Source: Atherinomorus stipes (taxonomy: Eukaryota > Chordata > Actinopteri > Atheriniformes > Atherinidae). Taken from it: a stretch of DNA of 64,000 bases. Shown here one piece after another: positions 1 through 12,949 of the stretch; the first letter of the stretch is position 1, and the number at the start of each line of letters is the position of its first letter. The DNA is taken from positions 62,001-126,000 of the forward strand of contig JALJCO010010219.1 of the NCBI GenBank assembly GCA_023101725.1. The letters are read 5' to 3'. The notes below the pieces were generated by a model, which was not told the origin of the DNA, ran no database searches, and was given only the letters and a program-made list of their open reading frames with translations. The position numbers and the translations under genes are program-made.

Positions 1-311
1 CTAAATGCATCTGTTATATTAAATATATGATTATATTGATTGCTTCAATATGCATTTCTGTTATTTAAACATGATTTTCTAGGTTATTCTTGGTAAAACA
101 ATCATGCTGTATGGCTACTATTTTCTAATAAGTAATTCATGTAATATAAAAGAATAAATTCAGTATCATAAATCTAGTCGCTCATACACTGAGTTTATCT
201 TTGCATGAAAATCTCTCATCTGTGTTGTGTTAAAAATCAAGTCAGAAGATTTCCATTGGAGATGAAAACCAAACACAACAAACCAACAGCGCTGCTTTGT
301 TTTACAATTGT

Positions 312-372
312 TTTATTTGTTAATTTATTTCAAAACACGCAATTTACCCATATTATCCTTTTAGTTTTTATT
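312..372 (-). terminator. Candidate onecut3 polyadenylation signal cluster
   Basis: Three plus-strand TTTATT hexamers (AATAAA on the minus strand) lie within 61 bp, just before the sequence becomes AT-rich. They are candidates for the distal polyadenylation site of onecut3. Their use cannot be shown from sequence. Confidence 0.35.
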
Positions 373-706
373 TTTCTGTAACAGTTATTACTCAGATTTT
401 TTTTCCTTCTTAAGAGTCTCAACTAGAGTGAAACTAAAAGTCCTCCACAGGCTCTCCGGCTTCTGCAGTGGGAGGAGGGAAGAGAGGCTTTCTGATCAGA
501 CGCAGGTGGGTTTGTCCCCCTGCTTCTGGGCGGTGGAGGTGTGTGTGAACAGGTTTACACCAGCTATGTGTCTGTACGTGTGTGTGTTTAAGTGCAAGAC
601 GTGGAATGTCCACATGGCCGGTAAATCACAGGACCCGTAGAGCAGCCCAGAGAGCTGAACATTGTCTTCTAGGTTTGGCAGCCAGATTGTCATACCTCTG
701 ATTTCA

Positions 707-714
707 TCTTTGGT
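707..714 (-). promoter_or_regulatory. Candidate miR-9 8mer site
   Basis: Plus-strand TCTTTGGT, which reads ACCAAAGA in the onecut3 transcript: a full 8mer match to the miR-9-5p seed. It is the most distal of four such matches in the presumed 3' UTR. Confidence 0.45.
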
Positions 715-2687
715 TTCAGCAAACACTCTCAAAAGGCAGACTCACCCTCTCCAGCATGTGCCTGTGTCTGTTTGTGTGTCTGTCTGTCTGTCCAAGTGCA
801 ATATAAGCCACCATCTCCAGACGACTTTGTAAACTTAAGTAAGTACAATGTAAGAGTCTTTGCATTGATTGTGGCCCTTCCTTGGCGCTGGGGACAAAGA
901 CGGTCAAACATTGTAGGACAATGGAGCCATGAAGGGGGAGGATCAGCTTGCAAACATCAGCATGGACTCCATTTTGACGTCAGTGGCAGTTTGGGGCGTT
1001 CATGTAAAGCTATGTGACATCAGTGTGGTGAAACACGGGGCGCTGTAGTGCTCCTCTCTCCCCAGCCACTCTCCACCAAACCCTAAGTGACTGGGGTCGC
1101 TCCGCCCTCACTCTGCTCATGAGATGGGTGGGACAAAAGAAGGTGGAGAAGGTCAAAGTATGAGAATTGAAATGTGAAGGAGGGGTTGAGGGTTACACAC
1201 TCTGACCCAGCAGCAACGATTAAGATTGGGGGGGTCAGGTGCTTGCATAGTTCTCTGTGCAAAAGCCACCAACCGGAGCCATTTTTTATTCCTCGCGGCT
1301 GGTTACATCATCATTAGATTAGCAGGAAATTGTGGTGAATGATGGAAAACATGATCTTTGCAACCATGGCTCTCTTTTTGCACTCCTGCATAACTGGCAG
1401 GAGGTGAGGCGAAGTGAAAAGTGAGGGCGAGGTCGTGAATTGGCTGGTTCGGAGTTTCGGTTTGGACTCTTGGCTGGGATGGGATGACGGGTGAATGTTT
1501 CTGAGTGAGCAGGGGCGGTGGGGCAGTCGGTTGGCAGTCGCACATTACAGCTCGTCTCGATTCAGAGAGCCTCTTTTCCCATGATTTTGTTCCTCCGTCC
1601 TCCCCTTCCTCCTCCCCACTGGCCTGCCCTCTCTCTACCTTTTTTCTTGTTTTGAAACTGATTGTCTTCTACCATCACAAAGACACTTGGTTCTGATTGA
1701 TTAACAGGTAACAGAAGAGGGAGAGCACAGTGTGACTGGGGGTGTCTACATCAGTCCCATTGGCAACCTCTTCAATCCAGCTGTGAAATGACACACAAAT
1801 GCTGTTTGACAGTAAATGCCGATGACATTTCAGGCTAGGTGATCGGTTGCCACGTGGTACTGCGGTTGGTTGGTCAGTCAGTCAGTAAGAAATGGTTTCA
1901 AATTTTTGCATGACAAATATTGCAACCCATAATAAAGGAACATAAAATAGAAAACACTTTGCTTTCCACATTGGTACAAATGAACACATATACACAGACT
2001 GAAAAGCATGGAGACAGACATACAAGTATATTCAAGGCCTCTCGGGTCTGTGTGTGTCCCTCTGATTAACTCCAAGTAAACAGCCCGTCTTTGGAAAAGC
2101 AAGACACACTTTTCAGGACCCGAGTGTGGACCACAAGCTGAGGAATGAAGATTGAATGTTATTGATTTGGAGGAGAGAAGTTTGACCTCCCCCAGCACAC
2201 ACTGCCCCCCTACAGTCTGGATTTATATACATCAAAGAAACAAGGGGAAAGGGGTAGGGTTGCAACAACACATGCACACAACCAGTGAATCCAACAGTGA
2301 CGGAAATTTCTAAAAACAAGGACCCCTCCAATGCCTAAAACCCAAATCCTCCCACCTTTTTTTTTTATTTTGATAACCAAAATAACCCCCACCCCTTCTC
2401 CACCCATTCCCAAGTCTTTCCATCCTTCTCCGCTCCCCACAAAAATCACAGGTCATTCCTGTTGGTTTCTATACAGTTATACAATATCCATGCACAAAAG
2501 AAAAAAAGTGCACCTTCTTCTCAATAGGAGGTGCTGGTCTTTAATATTCTAAGAACATCAGGAGCACTTGAACACACCCAGAAACCTTCAAAAGTAACTG
2601 TGAAACTTTTTTTTTCCTTTTTTTTCTTCAGAGAAAAGACAACTTAAAGGCAGAAGAAAGCTAACATTGAATATAAGATTATTCCTC

Positions 2688-2694
2688 CTTTGGT
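2688..2694 (-). promoter_or_regulatory. Candidate miR-9 7mer-m8 site
   Basis: Plus-strand CTTTGGT, which reads ACCAAAG in the transcript. This matches miR-9 positions 2-8 but lacks the A opposite position 1. Confidence 0.4.
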
Positions 2695-4012
2695 TTAACA
2701 TCAAATTTTTGGTTTATAATTGAGCTCAAATTACATTTGCTTCATTTCTTTCTCCTTTTTTTTTTTTCTTTGAATGTAGCTGTCTGTGAGAGAGCTTTGA
2801 ACTAAACATCTAAAGTCCAACTCTCTCTACTCTTGCCTTCTCTTCGGTCTGTTCTTTTCTCAGCTAACCCTCCACAGAAACATTCACAATGTCTTTTCCT
2901 TTATGAAAACAGTAAGTACATGCCGTAGCAAAAACAAACAAGAGAACGTACAAGAAAAATAAGCAAACAAATAAAAGGAATTTAACAGTATAAAGCTTCA
3001 AGTCACAAGTTCCAAAACTAACTATCATAGTATCATAGTTTCATAATCATCGTTATCATTAGCAGTATTATTTTCAGTTTAAATTACATAAAGTTTACAT
3101 GAAAGGTTTTTGAGGTATTTCAGAATTAATTGTCAACACACGCCTACCAAGTCATAGCACTAGCCAGGGGGAAATGTTGACTGGACAGACAAGGTGGAGG
3201 GAGGAGAGAGTTTGTGTCTTTGAGCTGTCAGTGAGTCTTCCACACTTTTCCAGTGCAGCCTCTGTGCTTGCACGCCGTGGACAGAGAGAGACATTAAGTG
3301 GTTGGAGTTTATGGCTGCTTCTCCGTGAGTACTTGACACCGCGGCCTTTTTGCCTTCCTCTTTCTCTGTTACACAAAAATATTTCTGATGCGAGAAAGGT
3401 AAAATGGCAGAGAGCCGAAGCACGTCAGGCAGACAGCAAAAAAAAAGGGGGAGAAAAAGGCTGTGAGCTAAAGGATCAACGATACAGTAACAAAGACTGA
3501 CAGATTAAGGAGTTACATATAATTTCGTTTCAAATAAATAGTGTATAGAGAATGTTTTATAGACTTTCTACGTGATAAAGTGCTTGTATTCTAGTGTATC
3601 AAGATGGAAAGTCAATATGGGAGAAAATGCTGACACAGCCCCCACTCTGTGTCCCTCTCGTTGGGCCCCCTTTCTGTCCATTCAATTATGGGTGCATTGT
3701 CTGCATGAGTGCTTGTTTGTAAATGTGTGTGCAGCTACATGCATGCATCTGCATGGCTGTGCGTGTTTGCATGTGTGTGTGTGTCCAGTGCAGTCCCACC
3801 CGTGGTTGAAGGGAAAAGGCACTCAACTCTGTCTGCATGGCAGCCACCTCCTCCTATGTGGCACGATGCAGTCTGACTGCGCTGTTCTCATGGATGCAAT
3901 CTGTGTGTGCACATAATGTTAGGAGTGTGTTTGTCTGTAACTGTTTTGGACAAAGAAGGGGGGCTTTTGGTTTGTGTCCCCCTAGGCAGTGTACGACTGG
4001 TAGGCTGCAGTA

Positions 4013-4020
4013 TCTTTGGT
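4013..4020 (-). promoter_or_regulatory. Candidate miR-9 8mer site
   Basis: Plus-strand TCTTTGGT, which reads ACCAAAGA in the transcript and is a full seed match. A single miR-124-type seed match (plus-strand AAGGCAC) lies about 200 bp away at 3816-3822. Confidence 0.45.
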
Positions 4021-4861
4021 ATTAGTGGCGGTTTCACAAACCACTCAGCTTAGTGAGGTAGCCACACTGGTTCTCACTACAAACAAATGTCATTTTGTCA
4101 GCTTAATACGTAGAGCTGAATCTAGCCATTTACCTATGCTCACTGAACTGGATACCACGAGTCAATTGAAGCTCATCTTCCTTTGGCGACTTTAACTCAC
4201 TGCTTACAGCAGCGTGAAGTTAGTCAGTGCCGTCTGATCAACTCCCCTACAATGACCATTTCCTCTCTAATCTGCACCGCTAATCTGACTACATTGTTGG
4301 AAATGCTACAGTTGCATCTTAAAACCAAACAGATAACTATTGAGTCCCGAGCTGTAACCCCCACCCCACCCCACCCTGCACACGCACACACACACACACA
4401 CGCACACACACCGCCCTCCAATAAAGCATACTGAGTCAGCTAGGACGTTTGGAGGTCATGTTTTGTTCCCCCGCCATTTTGCCCCATTCTTGGAGCTCAG
4501 CTTAAAGGGGGGGGCTGAAGAGTACCACAGTTCTGACACGAAATGCCAAAAAAGAGAAAGCTTCCATCGTTTATTCTTCTCCTCAGAGAGCTCCCTGTTT
4601 TCTTCATCCCTCTTTCTTGTGGTAAATGTCTCCTTCAAGTCTGTGTTCACGTAGAATGCAAAAGAAAGAAAAAATGTCCATCATTGGCCTCAGTCCTTGC
4701 ATCCCTCTTTTCCTTTTAAAAAGTCCTTCCATTTTTTGTTTTTGATTTATCAACAAGGTGCCTTACTTATGCACAACAGAGCACAATAGTAACAAGAAAT
4801 AGAAACTTTGTGTCTATGGTACTAATTAAATACCCGCATCAATATAGAGAGGAAGAGGGAA

Positions 4862-4884
4862 GGGGGGGGGGGGGGGGGGGGGGG
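4862..4884 (+). repeat. Poly-G homopolymer (G23)
   Basis: An uninterrupted run of 23 G, flanked on the left by a purine-rich stretch. It reads as C23 in the onecut3 transcript sense. Homopolymers of this length are prone to length errors in assemblies. Confidence 0.9.
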
Positions 4885-6638
4885 CACAATGGGTTTTTTC
4901 GAGGGACAGAGGAGGTAGAGAACCAATGAATGAGAGATTTTCTTCTGCTTTAAAATGTGTCCAGTTATGTGTTGGAGACATTTGTTGCTGTGTTTGTATC
5001 TTTGTCATTTGAGGTTTGGTTACTGTACGCCTTAAAATCTGATTCTTTTTTTTTCCGTTTCTTTTACTAAAAAAGTATATTTTAATTCTGTTAAAAGCTG
5101 ATTGTTGGTTGCTATGGCACACACACTGCCCGCCATCAGTGGGGCACATTGTAACTGTGTGTTAACCCTAGTACCATATTCTCTGACTCACATTAAGGCA
5201 GTAAGCATTGGCACTAATTGTTGTAGCATTTTACCAGCTAAGTGTGGTAGTTAGCTTTGGGTTTGCTACTGACAACCCTCATGTGGGGAAAAACCAGAAG
5301 GTTTGCTCTGAAACATGTCTGTAGAGAGATTTTTTTGTCTTTTTTTTTTTTTTTTGCAAACAGATGAAATGGATGAGAACCGATTTGGTAACATGTGAAG
5401 CCTCCTAAAATAATCAAAATGAAACCTCCGCTGCACCTCAGCCGTGTCTGTCTCACCATTCTGTTACATTTGACTCTGTTGTACTTTTATCTTGTCATTT
5501 TTTAATTTGTTGATTCTTGTCGGATTTGGATTGCCTGCCTTTGCTAAATCCCTGCATTTTTAGCTTGACCATCCCCCTCCTCAAGCTTCACCAGTGCTGG
5601 TTGGAAGAGGAACAACAATAGGATAATGGTTAGCTATTGATCTGCCTTCAAAGAGCTGCGAGGGCCTGAATGTGTTGTGCCATGACTTCTCCTCAGCATC
5701 TAGTGGCTCTTCCCTCCCTCTCTACTCAGAGCCCTTTTGCTCTTCTGGTTACAGGTCTCTGCTTTCAACAGCAGGGGGCACTGATGCTCTGCATGTGCAG
5801 GCAGGACCAGGATGAAGAAGTGTGCTGCTGCTGCTGTAGTGAGGCCTTTGTGTCCCATCTCCACTGGGTTCCATGTGCTCTTCTTACATTCTGCTTTTCA
5901 TATGCAGCTGTAATGTAGTTGGCTGGATGCCCGAGCGTGCTGCTGTCATCTTTTGGTTCTTAGATATTGATTTGAGGAAAAGCTCCCAGCAGAACAAAGA
6001 GCATGTCCAGACATCTCACCCGCCTCTCCTGTTGGTCAGAGAAACAGACTCTATAGGCTCAGACTAAGAGTGACAATGACACGTCTCCCTGCAGGCCTCC
6101 GACATCTGTGCAAAAATATAACCTGGGCCTGGAAGACCTGAGTATCTGCTGCCGAGCGTCTTGAGTTTCACCTTCAGGAGGGGTCAAGGCCCCGCTCTCT
6201 CTGTCAGCATCAATTCATTTTTCAATTCATTAGTTTGCTGTATGATCAGGCTGAGCTGCTCTCTGAAAATGGCTGGCCATCAGGGAATACCTTTGGCCGA
6301 GGAATGAAGGAGACTACGGGAGGAGGGGGGAGGCAGAGGCGGAGAATTGGAGAGCCTTGTTGTTTTTCTTCATAGGCTGCGTTGTTTTCTTTATGACGGC
6401 CTTGTGTGTGTGAGCAGGATCTGGCTCTGATAATAAGGCTGTGTGCTGTTGTCTTGTCAGATTTATTGCCGTTCTTTCGCCCTTGTTGCTTCCGTGTGCC
6501 GGCATAGAGGAGATGTGAGTAAGGAGGCAGACACAAAGAAGGTGAGTTGAGCAGGGAAAAAAAGCAGGATCAGTGGCTACTTGGGTGGGGAAGGAAGAGG
6601 CTAGCAAAATGCAAATAGCGTCCAACAAAAAGATCAAA

Positions 6639-6646
6639 TCTTTGGT
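6639..6646 (-). promoter_or_regulatory. Candidate miR-9 8mer site
   Basis: Plus-strand TCTTTGGT, which reads ACCAAAGA in the transcript, about 360 nt after the stop codon. It is the site nearest the coding region and so the most likely to remain in short UTR isoforms. Confidence 0.45.
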
Positions 6647-7000
6647 GTGTCTTTGCTTCGTCAGATGCCAGAAAAACGATTCTCATTCAACAAAAAAACA
6701 GACCAAATCAATGATTGTCCTTGTGTGAGTAATGCCGAGTGAACCTGACTTCACACTTCACCTCTTAGATTACGCTTCTTTCAGGTGAATGCTTGAAATT
6801 TTGACTGACAAAAAAGATGATTGCATGGCACAAAGGATTTTTTGGGGGGTGGGGGTGGGGGGGTTGGGGAGGGGGGCAGAGGACACATTCAGGTGGTCCA
6901 GGCCAGGCAAGGTTGTTGAAAACAGGATTCACAGCCAATTTCCCGCATCACCTGTTGTTCCAACCTGGTTCCCCGACCCTCTGAAGGCCCTCTCCTCCTC

Positions 7001-7293
7001 TCAGGCCTTGGAGAAGGTAGTGGCAGAAGTGCCTGGCTGCCCGGGGCTGGTACCATGGTCATCGTGCCAGCGGTCCACACAGCGGCGGCGTGCATTCATG
7101 AAGAAGTTGCTGACAGTGCTGAGCTCCAAGCCAAGCTGTTGGGAGATGGTGATCTGCATTTCCTTGGATGGACGCTTGTTCTCTTTGAAGATGGCGATGA
7201 GTGTACGCCGCTGCAGGTCGGTGAAGACAAGGCGCTGTTTCTTGGGTGCCGTGTTGCGGTCCTTGTGTTGCTCCTGTTCTTTGCGCTTGCAGG
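7001..7293 (-). CDS. onecut3: onecut3 coding exon 2 (homeodomain and C-terminus)
   Basis: This is the last coding exon, 293 nt. It starts after an AG acceptor (plus-strand CT at 7294-7295) with the two bases that complete Ala347, then CKRKEQEQ. It holds the complete homeodomain, the acidic linker after RRRCVDRW and the conserved end TTFSKA followed by TGA at 7003-7001. Open reading upstream of 7293 in this frame is intronic. Confidence 0.95.
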
Positions 7294-10200
7294 CTTGGTG
7301 TGGATGGCAACATTGGGAGGGATGGCGATGAAATTGGGAAGCAAAGAAGGGAAAAAACAAAAAAACAAGGTAAATATACAAAAGTAAATGCTTTCTTGAC
7401 CACATACCAAAAATAAAAGCCATAGGGAAGTAAAGTAACTGTTAGCCAGTACTTAAACACATAAAAACTGCTTCATACACCAGCAGTGATGCCATGGCTC
7501 CATCTCTATTGCCATATTAAAGTTGATTTAAAGCTAATCCATGCCTCATGCCCAGTGGGAATATTCCTTCCATCCTGCAGAGTGCAGACAGGGAGCCAGC
7601 CTGCGGTGAGAGAAAGATGGGGTGGGGAGGGCGGGGGGGGGGGGCTGGCTGTTGCCTGCTAGCTGGAGACACTGCTGTTTGATTCAATATTAATGCAGTT
7701 TGAGTCGCAATGGGGGACTGAGTGACTGTTGCACAAAAGTAAGCATTTTGTGTTTCTGTGTGTGTCTGTGTGTGTGTAAATGAGAGATAGACGGGTAGGG
7801 AATGAATAGAGACAAGAGAAAAGGTGCAGGAGTGAGACAAAATGTGTGTATCCGTGTGTGCGTGCGTACAAGAACTAAAGAGAGGAGCTGAGAAGAGAAG
7901 AGGAGGGAGGGGCGGCATGTGAAGGAGAAAGCGAGATATTGACCGACTTTGCTGTAGGAATTGGGGGTTCTCTGTAGGGACTGAGGTCAGAATCCCCCCC
8001 CCCAGCAGGTCTACAGTCTGCTACTTCAAACAGAGCCCAATGGAGTCCACTCTATAGAGCTCTGAGAGGGTATTTATAAACCCTCACACCCCTCTCCCCC
8101 CTCCAAATACAAACACTTGAGAGGTGCTTGCACTGGCTGCTATGAGCCCCTTCCCATACACAGAGCAATTTTCAAAAGAAAACTGTGTACTTTTACATTT
8201 GGGAGGGGATCCAAGAGGGTGATGGGGTTGTGTGCAGTGAACACAGAAATTAATAGTTAATAGAGTGTTGTATTGTGGGTAAGTGTGTTCTAACTCAAGG
8301 TATTTGTAAGAAACGTGTGGAAAGCTGCCAATAGGTGGGGAGTAAAAGGCTGAAACGGCACCTAGAGATGATAGGAGGAGCCGTGAGTGTGTGTGGAAGG
8401 TTAAGGCACCACCTCTGCGGCCACATGTTCCCCCTGCTGTCTGAGGATCGAATCCTCCCAGAAGGGACTGTGCGTCCCACTCAGCTTCCCCACCGTCTCA
8501 ATTAAAAGAGAGCAAATCGAGGGGAGAAAGATGCCATCCCGGTGGGGTCTCCACCTGCTGATACTTTCATACCTTCTTCAGTAATGTCTCACTCCCACAC
8601 TGTGCTTGTGTCTTGATGCATTTAAGTACAGTTTTTATTTTTTTGCCTATGTTCTACACTACTTCTGCATGCCTGTGTGTGCAGAGTGTGTATGTGTGTG
8701 TTTGCGGGGAGGCTGTGATTATGCTGAAGTGGCTGGAGCCAAGCAGTGGTGCTGTGTGTCTAATTACAGTGGAACAGAGCCCATTGATCAGTCATTGCAG
8801 TCCAATCTGTTTACTACAGATGTCTAACCTGCACACTTGCACATCCATCATATTCATATTTTACATCAACACTGCTCCTGGATGTATCACACAGATGCAC
8901 ACATGCTAGTATCCCCCACAAAACATATGAAAAAAGGCAGTTGTGTGTTTTCTTGTGTAGGACTTCTATACTTATTTATCTATTTATTTATTTATTTATA
9001 TATTGTAAGGTTTATGGGTGGTTATGATTATGATTTAGGTTTGAGCTTTAGCTGAACTTATTTAAACTAAGCTGACATCAATTTGCAGAACGCTTTTTGT
9101 GAACATTTTAAATACTGAAATAACTTCTGGGAGTTAAAATGCATTTCTAGCATGATTTAAAGCACTTAAGCAGTGCTCAACTCATGCTTTCTGGTGACAT
9201 TTAGCTGCAAACATAAGCAAAATTAAATACCACCATAATTCCAGGGGACAAATACTGCAGGCTCGCCTGTATAATAGACTTTTTAGCAAACTGATTTCTT
9301 TGTTAGTCATCAATATACCAATCCATGATGTGTTCTGACTCTATAGCCAAGAGTTTTTTTTATTTTTTCATTTTAGATGAGGTTCTCTCAGACAACGCTA
9401 ATTTAACTACAGTGCCCCACTACTAAATTTAAATTTCATCTGACTTTTACAAACATTATTCCAAATGGGTTTCTTGTCTTACTCTCACAGCTAAATCATA
9501 GTTTCATCATCAAGTTTGAAAAATCCAGATGAGAGATTCCTGTATTTATCTGGGTGCTGGATCACACTAGTCAGGGTGAAGCAACTGCTATAACACCCAT
9601 CAGACATACCAGTCTGTCTGGATCAAACCTGAAGGAAAAAGGATTTGTTTCCCAGCAGGATAGTGAGCCTAAACATGCATCACGGCTCTACCATTCCTGT
9701 TTGAAGTCCAAGGAGCTGCAGCAAAGCAGTGCTGGCATGCATGACATGTCTGTCCCCCTACAGTCACTGCATCACATCTCTGACAATAGTGGAAAAACAT
9801 GGATGCTCAAGAAGTGCACTGATAAAATGTTCAAGTGAAACTGTAAGAAATCAAAATATCTTTAGGAAAGATTTCCTCATATCACTGTTTATATATTGAA
9901 TTTATTACTGCACCTATGAGTATTAGTTTATGATTATGAATAGCCTATACCTTAATTAACTGATGCAACAATATCTTTTTAACATGGCTTTCAATGCAGC
10001 TATTTTTCGTGCATCATAATTTCACTTATTTGGTAAATAATTAAGTCACAGTTATATGCGTCTTTTGCACAGATAGTTCTGAATAATAAAAAAAAAATCA
10101 TCAACCTCTGTTGCTTTATTTGAAAATGTGAATTCTTTCCTTTGTGATGGTCTCCAATTTTTCATAAATATTTTCTAAAAAGACTAAAGGAGCTTTACAT

Positions 10201-12857
10201 ACCAAAAAAAAGCTACATTTTGCCTTTCCTTTTTTTTATCTGCTCCATTTGGGAAAGAGAAGTTTTTTTTTTTTTTTAATGAATGGTGTTGCTCTCAAAG
10301 TGTGGCAGCCTGCTGTAGGCTATTCATAGTTACAGAGAAAGGATTCTTCCACAATCTGTATTTTCCCGAATGGCCCACAAGTTTGAAAGGAAAGCAAACT
10401 GCAGAGCAGTAGCTGTTTTACATGCATTTTTTATATTTACTTTTTCTCCAGATTTCTTTAAGCATCAAACGTAGCATTAAATAGATGAAAACATGTTAAC
10501 TGTGAATTTGCTTATAAGTACAGACAGGAACCAGCAGAAAGAGTAATTCTCTGTACCTTTACAACCACCTCACTCACAGTCGCCTCTTTTCCACCGGATA
10601 GTCACGTCCCGCCACCTCATCGACCGCCTGCTTCGCTGCGTTTCGGTCGGCAGGTGTCGCTCTCGTCGTGGCCCCGGCTGCACAGGGGCGCCATAGTGCG
10701 CTGCCTTTGCTACAGGCGCTGGATTTAGTAATCAATATCGATCGATCGGTGAGGAAGGGGGCCCTGATTACTGAACCAAGCTCGGCGTAGAAAAGAAAAA
10801 AATCAATCATTGCAGCTTTTAGAGCTACAGTAGGCACCGAGCAGAGAGAGACGGACATAAACTCATGCACAAAGAGCGACCGGACAAGAGCAGAAATCCC
10901 GGATTGGTGCCGTTGAGTGTTTTCTGAGGTGTATATTCTGCTTCTGAGAGGGGTGTGATTTCTATAACTCGCTCTATAGATCTGTGAACAGGAGCTGACC
11001 TACTTTGAATGGATTCCTCTAGCGTCTCACAAAGATTGATCAACAAAGCACTGTTAGTCCTGCCTTTCACCCCTTTTTCTTTCTTCTTTTTGGACACTTT
11101 CACTCTATTTTTATGTGTTCGTTTCCAATAATAGTGAACATTTTATGCCATGTACAGAGTTTTTAAAAGAAAAGTCGATTTCCCCACGAATGCCAGCCCA
11201 AATACCTTCTGGATTGGATTAAATGCATCTGGAATTCCTTAATGAGTGATTTTCTAAATTGTACTTTAATGCTCTGATGAAAAACGGTATAACTCGAGCT
11301 TTTTTTTCTACTTTTTCCACTGATGACATTAATATTCCTCGCTTCACGACAAACCAAGCGAGGTTAAGAGAGAGGCCCGGGGTGTTCAATATCGATCGAT
11401 AGGTTCGTGAATAATTCGTGTGTGAAATTCAGTTCGTCCAATTAATTATGCTTCGGAGAGGAGGGGGAGGGAGTGATGAGGCCTGGAGAGGAGCGTCATG
11501 AAGAGGGGCTGGAGACGCCAAATAAATAAACAAATAAATAAATTAGATAAATACACCGAGGCAGTAAACGGTGATAATCTGACTTTTTTCCCTGCTCAAA
11601 TCAGAGAGGAAAAATAAGTAAATAATGATCACCTGTTCCGGCTGTGTGTTCTGCATGATGCTGAATATTCACAGCTGTGTTCAGCAGGCCGGCTGCAGAT
11701 GTGAGTCCATCTTGAGCATTAATCATTTATTGATCATCACTGCCCTTCCTGCTCATAATGAGAAAGTCAAACCGCCTAATATTGTGCCTATAGTGTTTCA
11801 TGAAATCATGATTACACGTCTGCATTTAGAAAAAAGAAGAAAAAAGTCTTCCTCCTTTGCGTTTTCTTACCCCGTTAACGAGTGTAAAATCCAGTCCCAG
11901 AGCCTTGTAAAGCAGAAGAGGTCACTGTGTGTGTGCTTATTTGATTAATTTCCCAGTAAACATGTTTTCCCTGTTACGGTTCAGCGCGTTTGTTCTCACA
12001 CAGTGCAGCTAGTTTATTGTTGGGAGGCAGCACTGTCCTCACTAATAATCTATGCAGCGCGCTTGTAGATGCACTCTTTATTGTAAGGAGCGTGATTGGG
12101 CACTTTAAGCCTATTTATTAAGTAACTTCTCTGCTGTTTCGCCGCGATGTTGCCCTAAAGATTGATAGCAGCTCGAATAGCCTCTATTTCCGCGCGGCCT
12201 TCTGTCTATTGCCGTGGCATTTGGCTGCAGGGTAGTGCCAAGCTCTCTTTCTGTCTCTCGCCAGGTCAAAACACTTCCAGCTCAATACTCTTTAATGTAA
12301 TGAGTGAGAATTGGTGTTAATATACTGATAAAGCGGGACAATTTGTTTATTTGCCTTCTCCTGCGACCAAGCTGCGAGGCATTTCTTCTCCTGCACTTCA
12401 ATAACACTCAACCTGTCCGCACTCAGTTACACCTTCGCCCACTTCCAAAGCTTAAAGAAAACAAAAGCCTAAAAAAACAGGTGGCGTCTCCCTTTTGGAT
12501 TTGCTGCATCAGCTAAGCTCACGCATGCGCCGGAATTTAGGTCTAGTTTTTACATCATTTTACTTCAAAAACACGCAATGTGCGCTGGTTTAGATGCACA
12601 AACCGAACGCGAGAAGTGTGGGTTTACTCAGCTCTGTTTTTAACGCTGTGGTGAACTAAGAAACTGCTCAGTGCTAAGAAAATCCAATAACCAGTTGGGG
12701 CTGCTGTCTGTGATGATCACACTCCTTATGAGGTTTTAGATAATTAAACGCACTCAGCCATTTAAGCGTATGATTGAAGAAACGGTATTGAAATTCCAGC
12801 CTTAGCTATATACAGTATACATATATATATGCATTTATATATATATATATATATAAA

Positions 12858-12949
<92 letters not shown>

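Larger units (their letters stand above)
300..7000 (-). other. onecut3: Presumed long 3' UTR of onecut3
   Basis: No coding region is recognisable in these 6.7 kb directly downstream of the onecut3 stop. Onecut mRNAs are known for very long 3' UTRs. Three AATAAA signals in minus-strand sense cluster at 312-317, 324-329 and 367-372, next to a shift into AT-rich sequence below 300, so I place the end there. Four miR-9 seed matches in mRNA sense fall inside: 707-714, 2688-2694, 4013-4020 and 6639-6646. A G23 run sits at 4862-4884, and short GT or CA tracts lie near 3763-3783 and 4379-4410. The extent is an inference; a shorter UTR is possible because TTTATT also occurs near 1286, 4570 and 6455. 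Confidence 0.5.

Noticed and set aside
975..982. TGACGTCA as a promoter mark
   Set aside because: The same CRE palindrome occurs far from any start here and in a transposon-like sequence near 63816, so its presence alone does not define a promoter.
3572..3916. 114-residue Cys/His-rich plus-strand frame
   Set aside because: The Cys and His come from a TGTG/CATG-rich stretch, and it lies antisense in the presumed onecut3 3' UTR.
6789..7331. 180-residue plus-strand open frame
   Set aside because: It overlaps the onecut3 homeodomain exon antisense. No domain is visible, and the minus-strand reading is fully explained.
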